Below, one piece after another: positions 7,740-15,770 of a DNA stretch of 64,000 nucleotides (within the stretch, counting starts at the first letter, position 1; each line of letters opens with the position of its first letter). The notes beneath the pieces are model-generated. The model made no database searches, was not told where the DNA came from, and worked only from the letters and a program-made list of their open reading frames with translations. The DNA is from Candidatus Minthosoma equi (GTDB lineage: Bacteria > Bacteroidota > Bacteroidia > Bacteroidales > Bacteroidaceae), in NCBI GenBank assembly GCA_018064885.1, contig JAGHUI010000004.1:23014-87013 (forward strand), read 5' to 3'. The position numbers were made by a program, and so were the translations under genes.

Positions 7740-10070
7740 GTGGATACTCTTTTTTTCGGAATAGTCATATTCCTCATTGTCCTTGCCGTGTTCGACCTTG
7801 TTGTCGGCGTGAGCAACGACGCAGTCAATTTCTTGAATTCTGCCATCGGCGCTAAGGTGGCTCGTTTCAGAACCATTGTGCTTATCGCCGCTATTGGCGT
7901 ATTTGCTGGCGCAGCAATGAGCAACGGCATGATGGACGTGGCACGTCACGGCATCATGACGCCAGAATACTTCTCGTTCTACGATGTGATGTGCGTCTTC
8001 CTTGCTGTCATGGTGACAGACGTAATCCTTCTGGACGTGTTCAACACGCTCGGAATGCCTACGTCAACAACCGTCAGCATGGTGTTTGAATTGCTTGGCG
8101 GCGCATTTGCCATCGCTCTCATCCAGATCATCGGCGGCGCAACAGATGCTGATGGCGTAGCCCTCACGCTTGGCGATCTGCTGAACACGGAAAAGGCGCT
8201 CAGCGTCATTCTTGGCATCTTCCTCAGCGTGGGCATAGCTTTCGCCTTCGGCACTCTCGTTCAATGGATTGCCAGAATCATATTCACCTTCACCTATAGA
8301 CCCTCCCCCTTTGCCCCCTCCCGTAAAGGGCGGGAAATAGTATCCTTTGTCAAACAAACGCTATTTGGCGGAATATGTTTCACGAGCATCATCTGGTTCT
8401 TGCTTATCAATGGATTGAAAGGTTCGTCGCTGATGACTTCTGACTTGAAACTATGGATTAATGAGAATACATGGATGGTATTGGGCATAACATTTTGTGC
8501 AGCATTCCTTGTTAGTGCGCTATTGTATCTACTCCCCCGCCCTTCACGGGAGGGGGCAAGGGGGGAGGGTCTTCCAGTGCTCAAGTTCGTCGTCCTTCTC
8601 GGCACATTCGCCCTCGCCATGGCATTCGCTGGCAACGACCTCGTAAACTTCGTTGGTGTTCCTCTTACTGGTCTCGACGCATACAACGACTATATGGCTA
8701 ATGGTCAGGGCGACGCATCCGCATTCATGATGAAATCCCTGATGGACACAGCCCACACACCTGTCATCTACCTCATTCTGGCAGGCGTGGTGATGGTGCT
8801 CTCACTCGTGTTCTCAAAGAAAGCGCAGAACGTGGTCAAGACATCCGTTGACCTTGCCCGACAGGACGAAGGTGACGAGATGTTCGGCTCAAGCGGCATT
8901 GCACGCATCCTTGTGCGCACATCCCAGAGAATAGCCAACGCCGTTTCTGGCATCGTGCCAAAGAACATGAGCCGATGGATCGACTCACGATTTAACTCCT
9001 ATGCAGCCTTCCTGGAAAAAGACGCAGCCTTCGACCACATCCGCGCTTCCGTCAACCTCGTGCTTGCAGGACTTCTCGTCGCCTTCGGCACAAGCATGAA
9101 ACTTCCTCTCTCAACAACCTACGTCACCTTCATGGTGGCAATGGGAACATCGCTCGCCGATCGTGCCTGGAGTCGTGAGAGCGCCGTGTTCCGCATCACA
9201 GGCGTGCTGAGCGTCATAGGCGGCTGGTTCATCACAGCAGGCGTAGCCTTCATCATGTGCTACCTCATCACCAACGTCCTCTTCTACGGCTCATTCATCG
9301 CCATGGGCATCGCCATCATCGTAGCCATCTTCCTCCTCGTGCGCAGCAACGTGATTTACAAGAAGAGAGGCGGCAAGAGAAAGCAGAAGGAGGAGAAGCG
9401 TGAGATGGCAGACGATATTTTCAGAAGCATCATCCGCTCCAGCGACAAGAAGAAATGCTACGAGTATCTCTGCGAACACATGGAACTCACAACAGACGAA
9501 GAATTGAGATCAGCCATAGAGCACTACGAGACGCTGACCACAGCATTCTTCCACGAAGACTACCGCACCCTCAAGAAGATGACCACACTCCTTGAGGACG
9601 AGCGAAAAGAAATCAAGCGACTGCGCCGCAAGCAAGTCATCGCCCTCCGCAGAGTAGATCCGATGGTCAGCGTAGAGAAAGGCACATGGTACTTCCTCGT
9701 AAACAGTTCCCTCTCACAGATCGTCTATTGCCTCAAGCGCATGGCAGAACCTTGCCGAGAGCATGTAGGCAACAACTTCCACCCAGTGCCAGAACCATAC
9801 GTGCGCCAGTTCATGTCCTATCGCGACGAAGTGATCCACGTGTTCCGTCAGGCACTCACGTCACAGAATGTGGAAGACGTGCGCAACGATGCCGCATCCA
9901 TACAGGCAGCCCTCTCCGACTATCGCAAGAGCATCATTCAGGACTTGCAGACCAAGCAGCTCAACATAGAAAGCATGACCGTCTTCCTCTCTCTCGTTCA
10001 GGAATCGCAGGAACTCCTCAGCGGATTGCGTCACACGATAAGAGGCGAGGTGAAGTTCAAAGAGAATTAG
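7740..10070 (+). CDS. Inorganic phosphate transporter (PiT) with C-terminal PhoU-like domain
   Basis: This 776-aa inner-membrane protein carries two PiT signature segments: VGVSNDAVNFLNSAIGAK near residue 22 and FAGNDLVNFVGVPLTG near 300. About ten hydrophobic helices run to residue 545. A basic linker (KKRGGKRKQKEEKRE) leads to a cytoplasmic helical domain of roughly 220 residues resembling DUF47/PhoU. The start is GTG 7740 (MDTLFFGIVIF). Two in-frame palindromic elements insert residues about 187-202 (RPSPFAPSRKGRE) and 262-279 (PRPSREGARGEG) into loops. As the last gene of the phosphate cluster it would import the phosphate admitted by the porin. Confidence 0.92.
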   Translation: MDTLFFGIVIFLIVLAVFDLVVGVSNDAVNFLNSAIGAKVARFRTIVLIAAIGVFAGAAMSNGMMDVARHGIMTPEYFSFYDVMCVFLAVMVTDVILLDVFNTLGMPTSTTVSMVFELLGGAFAIALIQIIGGATDADGVALTLGDLLNTEKALSVILGIFLSVGIAFAFGTLVQWIARIIFTFTYRPSPFAPSRKGREIVSFVKQTLFGGICFTSIIWFLLINGLKGSSLMTSDLKLWINENTWMVLGITFCAAFLVSALLYLLPRPSREGARGEGLPVLKFVVLLGTFALAMAFAGNDLVNFVGVPLTGLDAYNDYMANGQGDASAFMMKSLMDTAHTPVIYLILAGVVMVLSLVFSKKAQNVVKTSVDLARQDEGDEMFGSSGIARILVRTSQRIANAVSGIVPKNMSRWIDSRFNSYAAFLEKDAAFDHIRASVNLVLAGLLVAFGTSMKLPLSTTYVTFMVAMGTSLADRAWSRESAVFRITGVLSVIGGWFITAGVAFIMCYLITNVLFYGSFIAMGIAIIVAIFLLVRSNVIYKKRGGKRKQKEEKREMADDIFRSIIRSSDKKKCYEYLCEHMELTTDEELRSAIEHYETLTTAFFHEDYRTLKKMTTLLEDERKEIKRLRRKQVIALRRVDPMVSVEKGTWYFLVNSSLSQIVYCLKRMAEPCREHVGNNFHPVPEPYVRQFMSYRDEVIHVFRQALTSQNVEDVRNDAASIQAALSDYRKSIIQDLQTKQLNIESMTVFLSLVQESQELLSGLRHTIRGEVKFKEN
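8298..8344 (+). repeat. G/C-rich palindromic element copy 5, inside pit
   Basis: Begins AGACCCTCCCCCTTTGCCCC and ends GGGCGGGAAATAGTATC. It is read in frame as RPSPFAPSRKGREIV, in a loop after the FTFTY strand of PiT. It forms an inverted pair with copy 6. Confidence 0.9.
8525..8573 (-). repeat. G/C-rich palindromic element copy 6, inside pit
   Basis: Nearly the exact reverse complement of copy 5, starting GTATCTACTCCCCCGCCC and ending GGGGGGAGGGTCTT. It is read in frame as LLPRPSREGARGEGLP. The 180 bases between copies 5 and 6 encode ordinary PiT sequence. Confidence 0.9.
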
Positions 10071-10140
10071 GAAAAGGGGCATGTGTCCAAGGTTTCCCTC
10101 ACACTTCTTTTGTTTTCTCAATGGCACATGCTCTTTTCCT
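10069..10140. terminator. Long-loop inverted repeat after pit
   Basis: AGGAAAAGGGGCATGTG (10069-10085) pairs with CACATGCTCTTTTCCT (10125-10140) with one bulge, around a 39-base loop. It starts at the pit stop codon and may end the transcript; no T-run follows directly. Confidence 0.45.
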
Positions 10141-10149
10141 TTGATAAAA

Positions 10150-10309
10150 ACTTGACAAAGTCAATATTTTTTCGTAAATTTGCATTGCAATTCTATACTT
10201 TAGAAGTAAAATCACACAAACCAGTCAAAGCTTTTGTCTAATGAATCAAAAGCTTTGTCTAACGGGACAAAAGCCTTGTCGCACCAGCCAAAGCTTTTGT
10301 CCCGTTTTG
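10150..10309 (+). repeat. Promoter-linked array of CAAAGCTTTTG palindromes, 21-bp spacing (copy 1)
   Basis: The segment opens with TTGACA, and TAAATTTGC follows about 20 bases later. Then come four palindromes at 10226, 10247, 10268 and 10289: CAAAGCTTTTG, CAAAAGCTTTG, CAAAAGCCTTG and CAAAGCTTTTG. Each starts 21 bases after the last and the 10-base spacers vary. The whole module, upstream promoter included, recurs at 63861-64000. No credible protein is encoded. It lies in the 430-base gap between pit and the next gene. Confidence 0.8.
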
Positions 10310-10311
10310 TT

Positions 10312-10403
10312 TACGAACATTTTCATGTTGATGATACGAGCGTTTACACGTTGCAATTACGAGCATGCGCCTGTTCAACTTGCGAGTGTGTGGTTATTTC
10401 AAT
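10312..10403 (+). repeat. TACGAG array, 23-bp spacing (copy 1)
   Basis: TACGAA, TACGAG, TACGAG and TGCGAG start at 10312, 10335, 10358 and 10381, exactly 23 bases apart, with otherwise different sequence. The first unit begins 23 bases after the last palindrome of the preceding 21-bp array. Related TACGAG units with the same spacing occur at 21769-21850 and 42922-43005. Confidence 0.65.
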
Positions 10404-10458
10404 TATTAGCATTTTATATTTTGGCAAAGCAATTACTTCTTATATCAAATATTTTGTA

Positions 10459-10466
10459 TAACTTTG
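10459..10466 (+). promoter_or_regulatory. -7 element before the coiled-coil membrane gene
   Basis: TAACTTTG within GTATAACTTTGCAC, 35 bases before the ATG at 10501, matches the Bacteroidetes consensus. Confidence 0.65.
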
Positions 10467-10500
10467 CACAAGGGAAATAAACACCAAAAGATTTTTCGAT

Positions 10501-11463
10501 ATGAATCCAAGAACATTTCTTAGCATATACCAAACTTATTCTTTAGAAAAGATTAGCGCACTTAGCAAACAAGGGTTAGCCATGCAATATGCTCAATGTG
10601 AGCAACTGGTAAAACTAAAAAATGAGATGGCTGCCAACATGATGGCAACAAATAAAATACTCCAGAATCAGATAAAAGAATTAGAAAGACAAGAGGCACA
10701 GAGATATTTTAAGTCATTAACCTTCAATACAAAAAAAACACTTGAGATAATAGAACAACAGGAAAACACCAACTTTAAGTCTTTTCTTCGTGAATTGTTT
10801 CTTCCTGCACTCAAATCTTATGCTAAACAAGCAATGGATGTGTTGGAAGAAATACATGACAAAGAATACGCCAACTCCATTCTTAAAAGAATTCAAAGTA
10901 TAGATTTATCATCGTCAAAAAACACAACATACAATAATTCTCCATGGCAATTGTTTCTACAGATACAAAGGATTCAGAATGACTCACAATTAAATAAAAA
11001 ACTTTGTGAAAAGCAAGCTGAGTTATCTGAGGCAAATGTTAGGCTTAAAAAAGAAACAAGCAAGCTTTCCACTTACAAAACAGCAAAAGGTTGTTTCTTA
11101 ATTACTTGTATTCCTCTAGCATTTACTTTGTTGGGATTGTTTTTTATGCTAATAAACAAAGATTATGAAGTAATTAGCGGTGGGGTAATATGCTTATTAA
11201 TAAGCCTTGCTGTATTTTCTCTTGGTTTGTATTGGAAAAACAAATACAAAAAATATAACAATACACATTACAAATCCGAAGAACATAAAAAATATGCAGA
11301 ATTAGTTAGTAACCTCGAAGATGAAATATGTGACATTAACAGGGAAATGACCAATAAACAAATAGAATATAACGAATGCTTACAGGCCATAACGTTGGAT
11401 GTCCCTGACTGGGAAAAAACATTTAATGACATCGTTAATTGTATTCCACCAATAAACTCATAA
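10501..11463 (+). CDS. Coiled-coil membrane protein of unknown function
   Basis: 320 residues that I cannot assign to a family. The first 95 residues are charged and helical (EQLVKLKNEMAANMMATNK, QIKELERQEAQRYF). Residues about 160-195 form a likely coiled coil (KKLCEKQAELSEANVRLKKE). Two adjacent membrane helices follow (about 199-219 and 226-247), joined by a very short loop, then a second coiled coil ending near residue 300. Both large parts are therefore probably cytoplasmic. The gene is clearly more AT-rich than its neighbours, with many AAA, ATA and TTA codons. It is followed after six bases by the GIY-YIG gene, so the two are probably cotranscribed and acquired together. Confidence 0.75.
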   Translation: MNPRTFLSIYQTYSLEKISALSKQGLAMQYAQCEQLVKLKNEMAANMMATNKILQNQIKELERQEAQRYFKSLTFNTKKTLEIIEQQENTNFKSFLRELFLPALKSYAKQAMDVLEEIHDKEYANSILKRIQSIDLSSSKNTTYNNSPWQLFLQIQRIQNDSQLNKKLCEKQAELSEANVRLKKETSKLSTYKTAKGCFLITCIPLAFTLLGLFFMLINKDYEVISGGVICLLISLAVFSLGLYWKNKYKKYNNTHYKSEEHKKYAELVSNLEDEICDINREMTNKQIEYNECLQAITLDVPDWEKTFNDIVNCIPPINS

Positions 11464-11469
11464 ATAAAT

Positions 11470-12219
11470 ATGGAATTCAAGCAAAGTGTAAAAGAAGCTT
11501 TGAATTATTATGTATATGCATTGGTTAATCCAATCAGTCACATGATATTCTATATAGGCAAAGGAAAAGGAGATAGAGTGTTTCAACATGCAGAAGACGC
11601 TCTTAATGAGAATACACAAAGTCTGAAACTTGACACAATCAGAGAGATAATCTCACTTGGTGAAAAAGTAAATTACTTCATTCTACGTCACAACCTTACT
11701 GAGGAAGAAGCTTTCTTGCTTGAATCCACATTGATTGATATGCTTACATATTCAAAATTCAATCATGAAAATCAATTGACAAATATAGCCTCTGGCTACC
11801 ATCAATGGGACGAGGGTATTAAAACTATAGATGAGGTAAATGCATTATATGATTGCCAAAAGATAGAGGTTAATAGCAATGACAGACTCTTATTGGTCAG
11901 CCTCAACCGTAGTTTTAATCAAGCAAAAGCTAATGGAGTTTATCGTCGTCTTGACATTTACGAATCTACAAGAAAGTATTGGGCTATAGGAACAGACAAG
12001 GCTCAAGAAATCGATTATGTTTTGGGAGTGTACAAAGGAATTGTTAGATGTGTCATCAAGGTTGAATCACACAAATGGGTCAGTCAAGCAGAAGATGGTA
12101 CGATATTCAAGAAACCAAGATGTTGTTTTGACGGAAAGAACTGTACAGATTCTATTTATTTAAATAAAGATGTCACAGATTATCCTTTCGGTAGCGGCGG
12201 TGCGATTAGATACATTTGA
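11470..12219 (+). CDS. GIY-YIG domain protein with C-terminal accessory domain
   Basis: 249 residues. The N-terminal half (10-105) is a GIY-YIG nuclease fold of the LEM-3-like type: YYVYALVNPISHMIFYIGKGKGDRVFQH, in which the usual GIY reads YVY and YIG is intact. A conserved glutamate lies in EEEAFLLESTLI. The second half (about 140-249) contains ATRKYW-like ESTRKYWAIG, DYVLGVYKGIVRCVI and a glycine-rich end, a module known next to this nuclease type. Substrate is unknown. It follows the coiled-coil membrane gene closely and shares its AT-rich composition, suggesting one functional unit of foreign origin. Confidence 0.8.
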   Translation: MEFKQSVKEALNYYVYALVNPISHMIFYIGKGKGDRVFQHAEDALNENTQSLKLDTIREIISLGEKVNYFILRHNLTEEEAFLLESTLIDMLTYSKFNHENQLTNIASGYHQWDEGIKTIDEVNALYDCQKIEVNSNDRLLLVSLNRSFNQAKANGVYRRLDIYESTRKYWAIGTDKAQEIDYVLGVYKGIVRCVIKVESHKWVSQAEDGTIFKKPRCCFDGKNCTDSIYLNKDVTDYPFGSGGAIRYI

Positions 12220-12256
12220 CTATGTTTATTATAATCATAAAAGAATCTATATCAAC

Positions 12257-12820
12257 ATGACAAACAAAGATAAAGACCCAATGGAATGGGAAGTACTTGA
12301 AAGTGAGTACCTTTATAAAAGACCTTGGCTGACAGCAAGGCGCGAACATGTGAAACTGCCTACGGGGGCGGAGATAAAGGATTTCTATGTATTGGAATAT
12401 CCTGAGTTCTGCAACGTAATTGCTATTACAAAGGATGGGAAGTTCCTGATGGAACGTCAGTACCGTCACGCTCAGCATCTTACTGGTTATGAAATTCCTG
12501 CAGGATGCGTGGAGGATGGTGAAGATCCGATGGAAGCTGCAAAGCGAGAACTGTATGAGGAAACAGGTTTTGGCGGTGGCGAATGGAGCCACTTCATGAC
12601 TATCAGCCCTAACGCTGGAGCTTGCACGAACAACAGCTACACTTTCCTTGCCATTGGCGTAGAACAGATTTCCGAACAGCATCTTGAAGAATCTGAGGAC
12701 ATTAAGATTGTTCTCATGGAACAGGAAGAAGTCATCCGTATGCTAAAGAACGATGAGTTTCATCAGGCTATGATGGCTGCTCCGCTTTGGAAGTACTTTG
12801 CTATGAAGCATTTAATTTAG
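12257..12820 (+). CDS. Nudix hydrolase, ADP-ribose pyrophosphatase-like
   Basis: 187 residues with a complete Nudix box at about 78-100 (GCVEDGEDPMEAAKRELYEE, then TGF) that binds the catalytic metal. An N-terminal beta domain with FLMERQYRHAQ and YEIPAGCVE is typical of ADP-ribose/ADP-sugar pyrophosphatases. SPNAGACTNNSYTFLA follows. The ATG at 12257 is used because the open frame upstream lies inside the GIY-YIG gene. It is 37 bases after that gene but has normal composition, so it is probably not part of the AT-rich pair. Exact substrate is not determinable. Confidence 0.9.
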   Translation: MTNKDKDPMEWEVLESEYLYKRPWLTARREHVKLPTGAEIKDFYVLEYPEFCNVIAITKDGKFLMERQYRHAQHLTGYEIPAGCVEDGEDPMEAAKRELYEETGFGGGEWSHFMTISPNAGACTNNSYTFLAIGVEQISEQHLEESEDIKIVLMEQEEVIRMLKNDEFHQAMMAAPLWKYFAMKHLI

Positions 12821-12866
12821 CACAAATTCCACATAAGAAAAGAATGCCTCTTTGGACAACAGAAAT

Positions 12867-12909
12867 AAAAAAAGTATCGGGAACAACTATATGTTTCCGA
12901 TACTTTTTT
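12867..12909. terminator. Bidirectional terminator
   Basis: AAAAAGTATCGG and CCGATACTTTTT form a strong A-stem-T hairpin between the convergent Nudix and SDR genes. Confidence 0.9.
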
Positions 12910-12933
12910 CTGTTTATATGATTAAGCGACAGC

Positions 12934-13719
12934 TTACATGCAGGTGTAGCCGCCATCGACTGGCACCATGATGCCATTCACATAGCTTGATGCAGGGCTT
13001 GAGAGGAAGAGGGCTGCTGTGTCTAGTTCGCCTTCTATGCCATAGCGTTCTTCTGGAATTGCCCCCTTAGCATATTCCGTGAACCAAGGGCTGTCGAGAG
13101 TTTCCTTTGTGAGAGGAGTGACGAAATAGCCTGGACAGATACAGTTGACTGTGATGCCATGCTTACCCCATTCTGCTGCTAACGCACGAGTGAGGTTGAC
13201 TACGCCACCCTTGGCTGCATGATATGGTGAAGCAGGGGCAATCTTGTTGCCCACAAGACCATACATTGAAGCGATGTTGATGATTCTGCCAAACTGAGCA
13301 GGAATCATGGCTTGCTTGGCAACGGCACGGGCAACCTTGAAGGATCCGAAGAGGTCAATGTTCATCTCATTGGCAAACTGCTCGTCTGTGATGTCCTCTG
13401 CAGGTGCCACAGCACCTGTACCGGCATTGTTGATGAGGATATCAACACGTCCATACTTTTCCATAACCTTCTGAACCGTTGCATTAACCATTTCTGTGTC
13501 GGTAATGTCGCAGCGGATAGGATAGGTTTCGACACCATACTCCTCAGTAAGCATCTTTGCAACTTCCTCAAGTTTTTCCATGCGTCTGGCAATCGGTACG
13601 ATGGTGCAACCCTGATTGGCAAGAGCACGAGCCATCTGAACTCCAAGTCCTGTAGAGCAACCTGTTACGATAGCAACTCTACCTGTAAGGTCAAAATAAT
13701 TTTTCATGTTCATTATCAT
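12934..13719 (-). CDS. Short-chain dehydrogenase/reductase, gluconate 5-dehydrogenase-like
   Basis: A 261-aa classical SDR, an NAD(P)-dependent sugar or polyol oxidoreductase. It has the cofactor motif TGCSTGLG at about residue 19, DILINNAG, the catalytic Ser in INIASMYG, and YHAAK (Tyr-x-x-x-Lys), then the NxCPGYF stretch and a C-terminal VDGGYTCM. The opening NYFDLTGRVAIVTG is the usual start of gluconate 5-dehydrogenase-like SDRs. ATGs at 13719, 13713 and 13707 are all possible starts. It is monocistronic between a terminator and a large inverted-repeat element. Confidence 0.88.
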   Translation of the reverse strand: MIMNMKNYFDLTGRVAIVTGCSTGLGVQMARALANQGCTIVPIARRMEKLEEVAKMLTEEYGVETYPIRCDITDTEMVNATVQKVMEKYGRVDILINNAGTGAVAPAEDITDEQFANEMNIDLFGSFKVARAVAKQAMIPAQFGRIINIASMYGLVGNKIAPASPYHAAKGGVVNLTRALAAEWGKHGITVNCICPGYFVTPLTKETLDSPWFTEYAKGAIPEERYGIEGELDTAALFLSSPASSYVNGIMVPVDGGYTCM

Positions 13720-13790
13720 TTAATGTTAGTAAATAAGTAACTGTTCAAAATTAATTTTATAATCACAGATGACTACTTTATTTTATTTTG

Positions 13791-13893
13791 AACACGACCC
13801 TTTAGCTGGGCGTAGCCAATCTCACTAATTACACGAATATTTTTAATTCGGGAGATTCGAGAAATTGGCTACGCCCAGCTAAAGGGTCGTGTT
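13791..13893. repeat. 103-bp element with 30-bp perfect inverted ends
   Basis: AACACGACCCTTTAGCTGGG continues to CGTAGCCAAT (13791-13820) and is repeated without mismatch as its reverse complement at 13864-13893, around a 43-base AT-rich centre. It lies in the 403-base gap between nhaC and the SDR gene. The rest of that gap shows only AT-rich sequence with possible -7 elements. Confidence 0.92.
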
Positions 13894-14122
13894 CGTTATT
13901 ATAAAAATCATTGTGTTCACTTACTTAAAGGTTACAGATTATGTGTCGCAAATTTACTATTTTTTGTTTAATAAAAATCATTCACTTTTGGGGAAAAAAA
14001 TAACATGACTGCATTTTTATCACTAAATAATGCTATTTGAAAGGAACACTTTACAAAACCAATTTTTTTTATAACTTTGCAATACAAATAATCTTACTCT
14101 TAGTCCAGTAGTTAAAGAGAAG

Positions 14123-15574
14123 TTAAAGTTTCTTTTTCGGAACAAAGCCAAGGGCTGCAACTATGCAGCTCATGATTGGGCTGATGATGTTGAAAAAACA
14201 GAAGGGAAGATATACTATGGTTGGAATGCCAAGGACTGTGGATTGCGTCATGCCGCATGCTGTCCATGGCACAAGGACGGAGGTTACCGTTGAGGAGTCT
14301 TCTGTAGATCGGCTGAGCAGTTCTGGCTGATAGCCTCGTTCTGCATACTCGTCACGATAGATTGATGCGTTCATAATGATGGATAGGAACTGGTCGCCCA
14401 TCACGAGATTGAGCAGCACGCCTGATGTTACTGTGGATAGCACGAGGGAGAATGTGTTTCTGATGGATTTCAAAAGAACATGTGTGAGGCTCTTGAGCAT
14501 CTGGCTTGCCACCATGCATGAGCCAAAGCACATGGCGCAAAGGATGAGCCAAACGGTATCTAACATTCCTGCCATTCCGCGAGTTGCAACAAGATGGTTG
14601 ACAACATCGTACCCTGTGTCTATCTGAGTATGAGTATAACTTGCTTTCATGAGTCCTACGAAGAGTGCTCCTGCTGTCTTATGGTCTGCTTCTGCAATAC
14701 TGACGAGTGCGTCTGGCTGGAAAATCAAGGCGCAAAGTGCTGCTGCAAGCGATGAGAGAATGAGGGTGATAAATGATGGCACTTTCTTCCAGATCAGCAC
14801 TCCTGTCAGCACAGGCACAAGCAATGTCCAAAGGGAGATGTTGAAACCTCGTTGAAGTCCCATGAGATAAATGCTTGGCTCTACTCGCTCACCTCCATAC
14901 CATAGTCCCATTATGAGATAAAGGATGAGCGTGATCGATATGCTTGGCACTGTTGTGTACATCATGAAGCGGATATGCCTGAAGAGATCGGCTCCCGATA
15001 CCGATGAGGCAAGCACCGTGGTATCTGACATTGGCGACATCTTATCGCCAAAGTATGCTCCAGAAATAATTGCGCCTGCGGTAAATGCTTCTGGAATATC
15101 AAGCGCATTGCCGATTCCAAGAAGAGCAATGCCGATGGTGGCAATGGTTGTCCATGAAGTGCCTGTCATCAGAGAAATCATGCCAGAGATGATGCAGGCG
15201 CATGGCAAGAAGAATGTTGGTGACATGAACTGTATGCCATAATATATTAATGTGGGCACTACTCCGCTAATCATCCATGTGCTTGACATCACTCCTATTA
15301 GCAACAGGATAAGTATCGACACCGTAGAATCGCCGATTGTCGCTTTAATGCTCTGCTCGAAAACGTCCCATTTCGTCTTGTAAATCAGCATGGACAGGGC
15401 AACACAGATGGTGGCAGCAACCACCATAGCTATCTGGCTTGCACCACCAAGGGCGTCGTCGGGCAGCATCTGCATCACGGTAACAATGAGTGCTACGAGG
15501 ACGAGCAGAGGGATTACGGCGATGAGGGGATGAGGATGTTTGTTGCTATTGTTTTTTGGAATACTATTTCCCAT
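14123..15574 (-). CDS. nhaC: Na+/H+ antiporter, NhaC family
   Basis: 483 residues with about 11-12 membrane helices, which exchange sodium for protons at the inner membrane. Family features include the glycine-rich LIGVMSSTWMISGVVPTLIYYG, the TGTSWTTIATIGIALLGIG segment, GAIISGAYFGDKMSPMSDTT (the conserved D-K-x-S-P-x-S-D-T core), and VPWTACGMTQSTVLG near the C terminus. It appears monocistronic, reading toward the inverted-repeat element. Ion preference cannot be read from sequence; some NhaC relatives exchange malate and lactate. Confidence 0.92.
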   Translation of the reverse strand: MGNSIPKNNSNKHPHPLIAVIPLLVLVALIVTVMQMLPDDALGGASQIAMVVAATICVALSMLIYKTKWDVFEQSIKATIGDSTVSILILLLIGVMSSTWMISGVVPTLIYYGIQFMSPTFFLPCACIISGMISLMTGTSWTTIATIGIALLGIGNALDIPEAFTAGAIISGAYFGDKMSPMSDTTVLASSVSGADLFRHIRFMMYTTVPSISITLILYLIMGLWYGGERVEPSIYLMGLQRGFNISLWTLLVPVLTGVLIWKKVPSFITLILSSLAAALCALIFQPDALVSIAEADHKTAGALFVGLMKASYTHTQIDTGYDVVNHLVATRGMAGMLDTVWLILCAMCFGSCMVASQMLKSLTHVLLKSIRNTFSLVLSTVTSGVLLNLVMGDQFLSIIMNASIYRDEYAERGYQPELLSRSTEDSSTVTSVLVPWTACGMTQSTVLGIPTIVYLPFCFFNIISPIMSCIVAALGFVPKKKL

Positions 15575-15770
15575 TATTGTGAATTATTTTGGTTTGATGA
15601 GAAGGGGGAGATTTAACAATAAATGCTATTTTCGGATACAAAGGAAAAGAAAAATCTCTTCATTTCAAAATAAAATCACTACGAAATACCCATTTGTTTG
15701 GTCATTTCGTAAATTAAGTGTAATTTTGTAGTTCAAATTGACAAAACAAATTTTACACATTATATTTAAC

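Noticed and set aside
8298..8573. Insertion sequence inside pit
   Set aside because: The 180 bp between the inverted elements encode ordinary PiT sequence and no transposase; the elements are short palindromic repeats.
7740..10070. Frameshifted or chimeric pit gene because of the odd loops
   Set aside because: The frame is continuous and both PiT signature motifs and the C-terminal domain are intact, so the elements are tolerated insertions.
10226..10403. Possible CRISPR array
   Set aside because: Repeat units are only about 11 bp, spacers are 10-17 bp and partly conserved, units vary, and no cas genes are present.
10234..10461. Small protein-coding frames across the 21-bp array
   Set aside because: The 21-bp period gives a frame-preserving repeat by arithmetic alone; the translated peptides look random and lack a start context.
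13791..13893. Ordinary terminator
   Set aside because: The stem is 30 perfect pairs with a 43-base loop and no T run follows the right arm; it fits a mobile-element-like structure better.
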